DNA of 37,852 bases from a virus: positions 1 to 37,852 of the IMG/VR virus record IMGVR_UViG_3300020578_000206; one strand, given 5' to 3'. Numbering within the stretch: position 1 is the first letter of the stretch; each line of letters begins with the position of its first letter. The position numbers were made by a program, and so were the translations under genes. Below are positions 26,809-33,610 of the stretch, in pieces. A model generated the notes under the pieces. It saw only the letters and a list, made by a program, of their open reading frames with translations. It made no database searches and was not told where the DNA came from.

Positions 26809-27957
26809 CTACCAGTTCTTCACGGCAGTAAAGTTCTGGCGTGAGAACTCTAGACGGTCTACCAGTTTGTAGACCCCTTTTGCAGCAACTGCTACAAATC
26901 CTTCAGGATTCGCAACTCGGAATCCACTATCTGTTGGGTAGAACGCACCAATGGTTTTGACTTGACTCATCTTTGCCACTATTACATTCTTGGCAACTGC
27001 GATGCGTTTGTGTAGATCGAACGCTTTCTTTAGACCAGTTGCGTTAGAGCGAATGCGCTGCGCTAATGCTTGATCTGGCTTGGGTTGTCCCAATACAAAC
27101 TTGATGAGCGCAGGAACTGATCCTTGATCCACTCCTGCACGAATGCTACTATTGAAATACCTAGTAACCACATCTTTTATAGCAGAGTCTTTCTGAATGG
27201 TTTGAAGCGCAACAGTAACATCCTTGTCTGCCTTAAAAGTCAGAATATCTGCCAGCAGTTTTTCTAACTGTTTGGTTTCGGTTGCAGTCATGGTTGCAAC
27301 TCCCGTTGCATCTACAAACGATGCATCTTCAATCCATGCTTTAGAATTGCCTCTCAGATTAGAGATATTTGGATTGAAGGATGCGCTGAGAGACTGAAAG
27401 TTTGTTCCCTTATACACCGTATGAAACACGATTCCGATTTGTGCTTTGGTGATACGCTTTCCAAGATCACTCTTAGTGGGAACTGCATACATGATAGTAT
27501 TGGGTTGAAAGGTATAGTAGTTCTCTCCATCAATGTTCTGCGTCTTTATGTCGCCTGGAGTGAACATTAAGTCGCCCTGTAGAATACCTTGAATTCCTGC
27601 ACCTTTCAGAGCATCGAACGCAGCGTGTAGTTTAGCAGCAACACCTGATCCTCCGTGATTGGTGTCAATATCTGCGTGTGAGTAGTTTACTTTTGGTGTT
27701 TTGTTGAATATACTTTTGGTTGCCACAAAAAACTTTTTGGTCTGCGGGTCTTCTCCACAAATCACAGCAGGCGCACCATCCCATTTCACAGAAACAAATG
27801 CACCACCTTTGGCATCTCCTCGCAAAGTCTTGATCACATCATTCACCACAGAAACAGCAAGATCAATACCCCTGATCCCACTCAGGAAGATTGCGTCTTC
27901 CAAGTGTTCTAAGTGGGTGTTTTTAGATTCTGAAATGAACGATAGAAATGATTTCAT
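26809..27957 (-). CDS. Nucleotidyltransferase/ligase-like protein with capsid-targeting leader (382 aa)
   Basis: The start overlaps the upstream stop (ATGA). The first residues, MKSFLSFISES, match the T4 capsid-targeting consensus (MKTYQEFIAEA in internal protein III), with a predicted prohead-protease site after Glu10. The body carries motifs in the order of covalent nucleotidyltransferases (DNA/RNA ligases, capping enzymes): KWDG at 58-61 (motif I, Lys58 as candidate nucleophile), QGDLMF at 127-132, IGIVFH at 174-179, EGFV at 352-355 and YKLVDR at 363-368 (motifs IV and V). The family is known to me only as a phage domain of unknown function (DUF6267-like). Ligase-like chemistry is an inference from motif spacing; catalysis, substrate and fold are unproven. 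Confidence 0.88.
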   Translation of the reverse strand: MKSFLSFISESKNTHLEHLEDAIFLSGIRGIDLAVSVVNDVIKTLRGDAKGGAFVSVKWDGAPAVICGEDPQTKKFFVATKSIFNKTPKVNYSHADIDTNHGGSGVAAKLHAAFDALKGAGIQGILQGDLMFTPGDIKTQNIDGENYYTFQPNTIMYAVPTKSDLGKRITKAQIGIVFHTVYKGTNFQSLSASFNPNISNLRGNSKAWIEDASFVDATGVATMTATETKQLEKLLADILTFKADKDVTVALQTIQKDSAIKDVVTRYFNSSIRAGVDQGSVPALIKFVLGQPKPDQALAQRIRSNATGLKKAFDLHKRIAVAKNVIVAKMSQVKTIGAFYPTDSGFRVANPEGFVAVAAKGVYKLVDRLEFSRQNFTAVKNW

Positions 27958-28514
27958 ATAGGTATTTCAGCGCGTGTAAGAGCAAGAATCTTTGTAATCT
28001 GATCTTGAATCTTGTTCTCTCTGTTGGGCCAGTGGATATATTCCTTTTGAGGATTCTTCTTCAGATTGTAAAGCAGGGGCATGATTAGTTGCTCTATTGC
28101 ACTCATTTTAGATTTGTACGCCGCTGTCAACTGACCTTTGCGTTCTTCCACTTCATCAATAACTGCACGAATGTCAGCAGACTGTCCGCTCAAAGCAGCA
28201 TACAACTCTTGATTTTGTAGTTGAAGCATCTCATCAAGTTTGCGCTCTAGTCTTTCAATATCGGTTACCGCGGCAGGAAACCCATCACCCTCTTCTCCAG
28301 TTAATCTATCGAGAATTGCTCTTATATTTGCGTCAATGCTGTCTAGGCGATCATCAACTGCGGCAGAAACCTGATCTGCAACTTGTTGTGTGGTTTGCTG
28401 TGTAGTTTGCTGTATGATTTGTTGCGATGCATTGTAGGTATCGGCATCAACTGCGGTGAAGCCAAAATCATTCATTGACGCATAATCTTCAGGATTGTTT
28501 GGTGATACGGGCAT
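27954..28514 (-). CDS. Coiled-coil phage protein (186 aa)
   Basis: ATG 28514 immediately follows the upstream TAA, with AGAGGAAA upstream. Residues about 30-60 are Gln/Thr-rich (IIQQTTQQTTQQVADQVS). Residues about 80-135 are an extended coiled coil (IERLERKLDEMLQLQNQELY). The C-terminal part, PLLYNLKKNPQKEYIHWPNR then ENKIQDQITKILALT, is a conserved signature I recall from T4-like marine phages, where the protein is unnamed. A structural or regulatory adaptor role is possible. It is translationally coupled to the ligase-like gene through the ATGA overlap. Confidence 0.85.
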   Translation of the reverse strand: MPVSPNNPEDYASMNDFGFTAVDADTYNASQQIIQQTTQQTTQQVADQVSAAVDDRLDSIDANIRAILDRLTGEEGDGFPAAVTDIERLERKLDEMLQLQNQELYAALSGQSADIRAVIDEVEERKGQLTAAYKSKMSAIEQLIMPLLYNLKKNPQKEYIHWPNRENKIQDQITKILALTRAEIPI

Positions 28515-29168
28515 TTATAGTTTCCTCTTTAGTGTGTTGAATAAGTATCTAGCCAATTCATGAGATGCTTCAATATCGCTGCGATAGTGGAGCGCAGACG
28601 CCATAAGTGCAGTGTCAGTTTCTTGTGAAAGTTGGTGTAGATCATCCTCAAGTTTAACAAATCGTTCTCCTAAATACAATGCCAAGAATGCAACCTGTGT
28701 ACTCCGTGTACTTGGGTACGATGGGGTAGAGTCTCGGTGCTTGTATGTATCTGGCAGAGAGATATTGTAATGCTCCGCGAGTGCGCGAGGGCGAAGTCTA
28801 CAATACTCGTACTGTAACGCTAAACACCCTGTACGGACATCGTGGAGAACAGAACCCATACGCTTGCGGGAAGGATCGGGGAGATAAAGATTGTTTTCAT
28901 TCAGTAATGATTGCACAATTTCCAGTATTGGCAACTCAACAAGGCCTGAACTAAATCCAGGCTTTGCATTTTTGGCTAACTCTTCCAGTTCATACTTGGT
29001 TTGTTTACTACTATTTTTTGGAGGAGTATCTACAAACAGATCACTCACATCTATTTCAAATTTGGATATGCCTTCTTCTAAACGGTGTATCACCGCCTTT
29101 GGGGCAGCATTACCCCGCAAAGCATCTAATTCTTGTGCAGACAACAGATGGTGTTTAAAAGATCGCAT
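28515..29168 (-). CDS. Degenerate PAP2/acid-phosphatase-like protein (217 aa)
   Basis: The C-terminal half carries a pattern of the PAP2 phosphatase/haloperoxidase superfamily: RLRP at 124-127 (motif 1 end), SYPSTRSTQ at 150-158 where PSGH is expected (motif 2), and ALHYRSDIEAS at 192-202 (motif 3, His194 and Asp198 as HxxxD). The motif 1 Lys is Gln119, and the motif 2 Gly-His is Thr-Arg, so activity is doubtful unless the family uses a variant site. The N-terminal 100 residues are unrecognised. Only a weak GGCG precedes ATG 29168. It may act on lipid or nucleotide phosphates, or be a non-catalytic binding derivative. Confidence 0.82.
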   Translation of the reverse strand: MRSFKHHLLSAQELDALRGNAAPKAVIHRLEEGISKFEIDVSDLFVDTPPKNSSKQTKYELEELAKNAKPGFSSGLVELPILEIVQSLLNENNLYLPDPSRKRMGSVLHDVRTGCLALQYEYCRLRPRALAEHYNISLPDTYKHRDSTPSYPSTRSTQVAFLALYLGERFVKLEDDLHQLSQETDTALMASALHYRSDIEASHELARYLFNTLKRKL

Positions 29169-29205
29169 AGTTCGCCAATATGTAGCGAACCATGTATTCC
29201 TGAAA

Positions 29206-29277
29206 TGCAGGCCAGGGGAATCGACCCCTACTGTACGGATTTTAAGTCCGCTGCCTCTGCCGTTGGGCTACGCCTGC
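29206..29277 (-). tRNA. tRNA-Leu(TAA), aberrant
   Basis: The acceptor stem is GCAGGCG/GGCCTGC (six pairs plus a G-G), the D arm is weak (GCC/GGC), and the anticodon arm is GCGGA-CTTAAAA-TCCGT, giving anticodon TAA. The variable loop has only five bases instead of a long leucine arm. The T loop (AGGGG-TCGATT-CCCCT) has six bases rather than seven. CCA is not encoded. The odd T loop may reflect decay or an unusual tRNA. Confidence 0.75.
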
Positions 29278-29291
29278 GACAAAATCACCAG

Positions 29292-29573
29292 TTATTCGGA
29301 TTCCCCGTATCCAGTTTTAAAGGGGACTAGTCCGTATCTTTTTTCAATTTGTGCTTGAATAAGTTCAAACGATTCTATCGTATCACAAACCAATTCCATT
29401 TCGCAGAATGCAACAATGTAATCATATTCTCCAAAAGTCTTGGTGTCTATTTTTATTTCGCTTTCTAGTTTCGTGACACGGCAATCTTCGTATTCTCTAG
29501 CAACATCTTCGATCAAAAACCCATCTACGCGATCTACATCTTCTTCAAAGAAATATTTAATGCTGTAAGCCAT
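29292..29573 (-). CDS. Small acidic hypothetical protein (93 aa)
   Basis: ATG 29573 is chosen because GGAG lies six bases upstream, right after the tRNA-Glu 3' end; an in-frame TTG 12 bp earlier lies at the tRNA end. The protein is acidic (YFFEEDVDRVDGFLIEDVAR) and alternates beta- and helix-like stretches (IVAFCEMELVCDTIESFELI). It ends in VPFKTGYGESE. No domain is recognised. It is wedged between two tRNA genes and probably shares their transcript. Confidence 0.78.
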   Translation of the reverse strand: MAYSIKYFFEEDVDRVDGFLIEDVAREYEDCRVTKLESEIKIDTKTFGEYDYIVAFCEMELVCDTIESFELIQAQIEKRYGLVPFKTGYGESE

Positions 29574-29585
29574 GATTAACTCCAA

Positions 29586-29657
29586 TGAGCCTGAGGGGAA
29601 TCGAACCCCTGTTCAGAGATTGAAAGTCTCTTGTCCTGACCCCTAGACGACAGGCCC
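29586..29657 (-). tRNA. tRNA-Glu(TTC)
   Basis: Acceptor GGGCCTG/CAGGCTC (one G-T pair), anticodon arm AGAGA-CTTTCAA-TCTCT (anticodon TTC) and T arm AGGGG-TTCGATT-CCCCT are all canonical. The discriminator is A and CCA is not encoded. TTGGAG follows the 3' end directly and provides the ribosome-binding site of the next gene. Confidence 0.93.
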
Positions 29658-29661
29658 TGTA

Positions 29662-30567
29662 TCACGAATGTAGCAATTGATACTTGCGTTGGTATGCTTG
29701 CAGCGCAAGTTCCTTTGCTTTCGCTTCAATCATAACATCATAATCGCGTGAATGCAAATCATTTGGAATCGGATCGAAGATATAGTCAGAATGCGCTTGT
29801 GGTTTCTTGCCTTCGGCAGATTCTGAGTAATGAATCTTTGGCACTTGATCTGTGGGCCAAGTCTCAAACGCCATGTCTGCTGCGTCATGCAGAGACTCGC
29901 GGTTACAGAATCTGTGATGGTGAACATCAAGCACTAGACGAACTTTGTTACCGATACCATACTCTACTAGATCGCTGATGCTCCACATTGATGCTTTGTC
30001 ATCGTTTTCAATGGTGATATGTTTGCGTTCCCAATCTGTCAGCAGAGTGTTTAGATTGTTGATGAATCGCTTCGCGGTTTCTCGCTTGTCTCCGTACACA
30101 CCACCCATATGGAAATTGATAACAAAATCATCTGTGGGTAGACACAACATTTTACCAAGCATTGCGTGCATTTCGATAGTCTTTACAGATTTGATAACTG
30201 TGAGGTTGTCAGGACTAGCAAGACAAGTATAGGGGCCTGGATGACATGAAAGGCGAATACCATTATCTGCTGCAATCTTGCCTGCAACAGCAATGTTTGC
30301 TGCAATCAGCGGCCAATTCTTTAGATCTTCAAACTTGTAGTACTGCTTGGGATGATCCATGAACGGAAACAGACCGCTACCAATACGGAAAAACTTGATT
30401 TCATTGTCTGCATTCCATTGCATGATGGTAATAAGATCTTGCGAGTTTTTCAGAACAAGATCGTCTACTCGCTCTAGAGTAAACCTGGCTTCACGCAAGG
30501 TACGGTCGGTGAGAACCTTGTTGCCGAGTGTCATGTTTTTACAAGCGTAACCAAGATGTCGGATCAT
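29662..30567 (-). CDS. uvsE: UV damage endonuclease UvsE/UVDE (301 aa)
   Basis: The full TIM-barrel signature is present: HLGYAC at 4-9, KFFRIGSGLFPF at 58-69, IRLSCHPGPYTCLASP at 104-119 (His109), INFHMGGVYGDK at 150-161 (His153), ITIENDDK at 184-191 (Glu187) and LVLDVHHHRF at 211-220 (Asp214, His216, His217). These are the metal-binding positions of UVDE enzymes, which nick DNA 5' to UV photoproducts and start alternative excision repair. The length (301) fits bacterial UvsE. The ribosome-binding site is weak. It is preceded by the Cys-rich basic protein gene and followed by tRNA-Glu four bases after its stop. A role in repairing sunlight damage to the phage genome is likely. Confidence 0.95.
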   Translation of the reverse strand: MIRHLGYACKNMTLGNKVLTDRTLREARFTLERVDDLVLKNSQDLITIMQWNADNEIKFFRIGSGLFPFMDHPKQYYKFEDLKNWPLIAANIAVAGKIAADNGIRLSCHPGPYTCLASPDNLTVIKSVKTIEMHAMLGKMLCLPTDDFVINFHMGGVYGDKRETAKRFINNLNTLLTDWERKHITIENDDKASMWSISDLVEYGIGNKVRLVLDVHHHRFCNRESLHDAADMAFETWPTDQVPKIHYSESAEGKKPQAHSDYIFDPIPNDLHSRDYDVMIEAKAKELALQAYQRKYQLLHS

Positions 30568-30610
30568 GTGATAAGTCTACCACCGATCTCAACAGATGCA
30601 AGCCAATTTT

Positions 30611-32023
30611 TCAGTATTTACAGTCAGAGTCGCCTTTGCCGCCAGGACAACTCTTGGTGCTGCCACCTTTGCCTGCCCATAGATCTTTGCACGCCCAATA
30701 CTGTGCGCTGAGTTTATCTTTGGCCTGATCGCAGTTATGCCGAGCGCGGAATGATTCTCTGGCTTTGGCGCTGTAGTTGTGCCCATATCCGTCTGCACCA
30801 TAGTGTACAATCTTTTCCTCTCCATTTTGACATCCTTTTACCATGCGCTTCTTGCCTGGACGAGTGCTTGATCTTGGCTTGTTGCATGGCATTGATTCTT
30901 TATCCACCTGATCTGCTTCAGCAACAAACTTAGAGAATCGTTTGCCGGTAAATGATTCTTTACTGTCTGCTTTTCTCCAACCACCACCATGCTCTTTGTA
31001 CCATTTCGCGGCCCATCCATTCGCGTATGCGCTTGGATATACACGGAACTTGGACTTTGCAAGCGATTTCGCCTTTGACCAAAGTGCAGGATCAGTTGGT
31101 TCGTTCTCTTCATGCATATCCACAGAAATTTCAGAAACAGATTCACTTGACACATCCTCAACAACAGTTAGTTTTTTGTCTCTATTACCCTTCACGCTGA
31201 AGGTGAGGTAGTCTGTGATGGCTTCGTTGTGATCCTCTTCCTTACGCGACATCCACAAGTCTGACCAGTCTGTAACCTTGCCGGTTTTGTCGGCTTTGAA
31301 AATCATGGTTTCACCTGAAATTGTTGAGTACGACACAATGTAGTGATAAAATCCATGACGGTACAGGGTTTGAAATGCGCTTTCGCCTGGTGTGGTTGAG
31401 ATCTTCATGGTCTTGATTAGATGAATTTTGCCTTCTGATTTTTGTACTTCATCTAGCACACCGCCTGCGCCTGCTTCTTTTGTTTGTTCAGTTACCCACT
31501 TGGTTAACTTATACTTGTTGCCAGTCTTGCCCTTCATTTGCACAATCTCAGCACTTTCCTCCCACCACTCCAATGCATTGGCGATGAGTTTGCCAAGAGT
31601 AATCTTGGGAACCAATTGAAACTTTGCTCCCGCAGCCTTAGTGATATCCATGAGATCAATACCAGTTTTGGACGCTTTGGTAACTACATCAAGCACATAG
31701 TTTCTGAGTTCTTTGCTTGCGGTGAATGAGGCTTCTTCGATATCTTTGTGGGAGGTCATGTGTGGTTTCTTGTCCTTCCTGCGTTTCTTTTCTGCACGGC
31801 GTTTCTGACGAACAGCAGACGCTTTCTCACCTTTGCTCATCTCTCCCGAGGTTTCAGGTGTATCTGAACTCACTCGCTTAGATGGCCGACATTTAGGGTA
31901 TGCGCCATGCTTTTTACTTGCTGCTTCTCGTCCGCATGGAGGGTGTTTGCCATCAACTTTCTTAGAGATGTCAACCCACTTCTCCTTGAACCAGCGGTCG
32001 AGATTTTCATTTATGTTAGTCAT
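30611..32023 (-). CDS. Basic Cys-containing phage protein with KWVDISKK and HYG-type motifs (470 aa)
   Basis: ATG 32023 is preferred: AAGG lies 10 nt upstream, whereas ATG 32032 has it only one base away. Residues about 5-50 contain ENLDRWFKEKWVDISKKVDG, then HPPCGRE and YPKCRPSK, a putative Zn-binding motif found in many marine phages. Residues about 65-90 are strongly basic (SAVRQKRRAEKKRRKDKK). Residues about 330-360 (KFRVYPSAYANGWAAKWYKE) and the C-terminus (MPCNKPRSSTRPGKKRMVKG; HYGADGYGHNYSAKARESFR; SAQYWACKDLW) are modules also known from large eukaryotic viruses. The function is unknown; nucleic-acid binding or virion location is plausible. Confidence 0.88.
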   Translation of the reverse strand: MTNINENLDRWFKEKWVDISKKVDGKHPPCGREAASKKHGAYPKCRPSKRVSSDTPETSGEMSKGEKASAVRQKRRAEKKRRKDKKPHMTSHKDIEEASFTASKELRNYVLDVVTKASKTGIDLMDITKAAGAKFQLVPKITLGKLIANALEWWEESAEIVQMKGKTGNKYKLTKWVTEQTKEAGAGGVLDEVQKSEGKIHLIKTMKISTTPGESAFQTLYRHGFYHYIVSYSTISGETMIFKADKTGKVTDWSDLWMSRKEEDHNEAITDYLTFSVKGNRDKKLTVVEDVSSESVSEISVDMHEENEPTDPALWSKAKSLAKSKFRVYPSAYANGWAAKWYKEHGGGWRKADSKESFTGKRFSKFVAEADQVDKESMPCNKPRSSTRPGKKRMVKGCQNGEEKIVHYGADGYGHNYSAKARESFRARHNCDQAKDKLSAQYWACKDLWAGKGGSTKSCPGGKGDSDCKY

Positions 32024-32042
32024 GTGCTTCATACCTTGAAAA

Positions 32043-32061
32043 TATGTATACTCAATACATA
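32043..32061. promoter_or_regulatory. Inverted repeat in the only divergent promoter region
   Basis: TATGTAT and ATACATA flank a five-base spacer, centred in the gap of about 54 bp between the minus-strand basic protein gene and the lone plus-strand gene. Both arms contain -10-like TATACT/TATGTAT sequences. It could be a bidirectional promoter or a dimer-binding operator. No clear -35 box at normal spacing is visible. Confidence 0.45.
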
Positions 32062-32077
32062 CTACGAGGAGATTTAT

Positions 32078-32989
32078 ATGGCACAGGTTACAGTTAAGGA
32101 TGTGTCGATGCTCGTTACCTACCTGAAAGGACTTGGGTATAAGGTGAACAAGATTTCAAGCAAGAAAGTGGTGATTCTAACTGAAGAGAATCGTGTGGAT
32201 GTGCTTGAAGCAGTTGCCAAAAAGAGCGGAGGAAAGTACGACCGTACCCCTCTCTCAGAGTCAAGTGTTGGTCGGGTTACGATTGGACAGTTTGCCATAT
32301 TGGTCAAGCCCGCCAGCAAGCAGGGAGGTGGATCAGCAGGACTAGGAAATGAAGATATGCTAGTAAACACCATTAACACGATGTGTAAAACAGGACCTAT
32401 CAATGTAGTGTTCAGGGAATCTTCCACCAAAAAGTACACGGTTAGGGGATGTGTGAAAGCAAGATCAGCAGGACGAGACACCGCAGGCCGAAAGAAAGCA
32501 GATGTGGTTCTGATCGACAGCAAAGGAATCGAGTTTCCAATATCAGTAAAGAAAGATGATGCTGAAATGTGGGAGTCAGCAGACACATACTATGCAGACG
32601 ATGCTCTCAAGGCAATCAACAAGGCATTGAAAAGCAAGAAGACACAACTGATTCCGCATGGAGGATATTTTACCATCGAACCAAACATTGCGGTGAAGGC
32701 AACCATAGAAGAAACAAGAGATGTAGTGTTTGGGTCAGATATTGCAAAACAACACGGAGCCATCATCACCAAGACATACTCCAAGAGTTCGTTTGTAGCA
32801 AAGGGAGATACCCTAACAATTAGTGTAACTGACATCATTACCAAGATGGCAGATGTAACAGGAGAAAAGCGGGTGTACTTTTTGATCAGAAACGATAAGA
32901 CTCGCAAGAGTCTCAAACAGTATCCAGGCCTGCGTATTCTTGCAGTTTACGAGAAACGCATCAACACCAATGTTGTGGTGATTCGATAA
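32078..32989 (+). CDS. PD-(D/E)xK nuclease-like protein, only plus-strand gene (303 aa)
   Basis: ATG 32078 follows GAGGAGA at good spacing; the open frame extends further upstream without support. Residues 1-65 form a small alpha/beta region. The central part has a restriction-endonuclease-like layout: helix GNEDMLVNTINTM (Glu92), KKADVVLID (Asp142), then FPISVKKD (Ser156-x-Lys158), where many members have E/Q/S-x-K. WESADTYYADDALKAINKAL follows. Residues 210-303 are a beta-rich C-terminal domain. Similar proteins occur in T4-like marine phages without known function. A nuclease or DNA-binding role is inferred from motif order only. Strand and its own promoter region suggest separate, possibly early, expression. 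Confidence 0.88.
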   Translation: MAQVTVKDVSMLVTYLKGLGYKVNKISSKKVVILTEENRVDVLEAVAKKSGGKYDRTPLSESSVGRVTIGQFAILVKPASKQGGGSAGLGNEDMLVNTINTMCKTGPINVVFRESSTKKYTVRGCVKARSAGRDTAGRKKADVVLIDSKGIEFPISVKKDDAEMWESADTYYADDALKAINKALKSKKTQLIPHGGYFTIEPNIAVKATIEETRDVVFGSDIAKQHGAIITKTYSKSSFVAKGDTLTISVTDIITKMADVTGEKRVYFLIRNDKTRKSLKQYPGLRILAVYEKRINTNVVVIR

Positions 32990-33030
32990 AAGAAACAACT
33001 GAGTTGTTCTGCTACAGGATTCTAGCCTAA

Positions 33031-33101
33031 TTCTTTCGCTTGGACTTGAACCAAGACAAGGAGAATCAAAATCTCCTGTGCTACCATTACACTACGAAAG
33101 A
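33031..33101 (-). tRNA. tRNA-Gln(TTG)
   Basis: Acceptor TCTTTCG/CGAAAGA pairs perfectly. The D arm is GTG/CAC, the anticodon arm is GGAGA-TTTTGAT-TCTCC (anticodon TTG), and the T arm is CTTGG-TTCAAGT-CCAAG. Discriminator A; CCA is not encoded. It lies downstream of the 49-residue basic protein gene and faces the plus-strand gene tail to tail. Confidence 0.93.
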
Positions 33102-33106
33102 ATACA

Positions 33107-33256
33107 TTATACTCTGAATACAGGAATTAGGCCTGTTCGTTGCCAGCGATCTCGGGTCTTTGCTTTGGCATCTTTACGAGATTCTACTGCCACTACTCGT
33201 CTGCGTTCCTTGGCCTTCTTGTGCTTACGCCTAACTGCTTTCATTTTACTGTTCAT
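33107..33256 (-). CDS. Small, very basic protein (49 aa)
   Basis: ATG 33256 has AAAGGAGA upstream at 6 nt; a longer in-frame start would run through the tRNA-like element and is rejected. The sequence MNSKMKAVRRKHKKAKERRR followed by VVAVESRKDAKAKTRDRWQR is nearly half Lys/Arg and likely binds nucleic acid. It sits between the tRNA-like element and tRNA-Gln in the same orientation. No family is recognised; a DNA-condensing or ribosome-associated peptide is conceivable. Confidence 0.75.
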   Translation of the reverse strand: MNSKMKAVRRKHKKAKERRRVVAVESRKDAKAKTRDRWQRTGLIPVFRV

Positions 33257-33273
33257 ACTTATCTCCTTTTGAG

Positions 33274-33345
33274 TACGCCGTACAGGTGCTGCCCCTGTGC
33301 TTAGACGGGTATAAGCCGTCCTGAGATGCTGACCTCCCACGGCGC
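33274..33345 (-). tRNA. tRNA-like element, Ile(TAT) anticodon, non-canonical loops
   Basis: A 72-nt cloverleaf can be drawn: acceptor GCGCCGT/ACGGCGT (seven pairs with one G-T), D stem GAG/CTC, anticodon arm GACGG-CTTATAC-CCGTC (anticodon TAT, T33 and A37 present), T stem ACAGG/CCTGT. The D loop (GTCAGCAT) lacks the GG pair and the T loop (GGCAGCA) lacks TTC, so normal elbow contacts are missing. It may be a decayed tRNA-Ile, an unusual tRNA, or a tRNA mimic. Confidence 0.5.
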
Positions 33346-33368
33346 AAGAAAGCAGGTCTTTATGTGTC

Positions 33369-33427
33369 CTCTCTCATACAGACCCGCAAAGACTCTGAGA
33401 GAGTAATTCGTCATAGACGAAAATTAC
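33369..33427 (-). other. Two adjacent hairpins between small gene and tRNA-like element
   Basis: CTCTCTCA (33369-33376) pairs with TGAGAGAG (33396-33403). GTAATTCGTC (33403-33412) pairs with GACG..AATTAC (33416-33427) with a two-base bulge. They follow the stop of the 55-residue membrane protein gene on the minus strand. No T-run follows, so they are more likely RNA-processing or stabilising structures than terminators. Confidence 0.5.
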
Positions 33428-33591
33428 TGAGCGACTTGTGGTGTCACACTCTGAGCAAAGTTCAGAACGAACTTCACACCCTTCACAAAGAAGGGGAGCG
33501 TGGCAACAAGTAGATACCAATGCCAGAGGTTCTTGTAACAAAATCCACAAGCGGTCTTAACTGGGCAAGCATTTGTCTTGGTGTCAGCCAT
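33424..33591 (-). CDS. Small Cys-rich membrane protein (55 aa)
   Basis: ATG 33591 has AAAGGAG upstream at 6 nt; upstream in-frame starts lack support. Residues 1-21 are polar with four cysteines (MADTKTNACPVKTACGFCYK; the Cys positions are 9, 15 and 18, with none in the span). Residues about 22-45 form one hydrophobic, aromatic span (LWHWYLLVATLPFFVKGVKF). The C-terminus is polar. A cysteine-containing head before a single span could bind a metal or form disulfides. The function is unknown; a host membrane modifier or lysis accessory is possible. Confidence 0.75.
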   Translation of the reverse strand: MADTKTNACPVKTACGFCYKNLWHWYLLVATLPFFVKGVKFVLNFAQSVTPQVAQ

Positions 33592-33610
33592 TATGTACTC
33601 CTTTCTAAAA

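Noticed and set aside
28515-29168. MRSFKHHLLSAQE as a third capsid-targeting leader
   Set aside because: It lacks the I/L-x-E cleavage site at the expected position; the resemblance is limited to the first four residues.
31991-32023. INE near the start of the basic protein as a prohead-protease site
   Set aside because: The leader pattern around it does not match the T4 consensus, and the residue after Glu is Asn.
32033-32052. TTGAAA...TATACT as a sigma70 promoter
   Set aside because: The two boxes are only five bases apart, so they cannot act as -35 and -10 elements of one promoter.
33257-33340. Longer N-terminus for the 49-residue basic protein
   Set aside because: It would be translated from the tRNA-like element and lacks a ribosome-binding site, while ATG 33256 has AAAGGAGA.
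33369-33427. Intrinsic terminator
   Set aside because: The hairpins have no following T-run on the minus strand.
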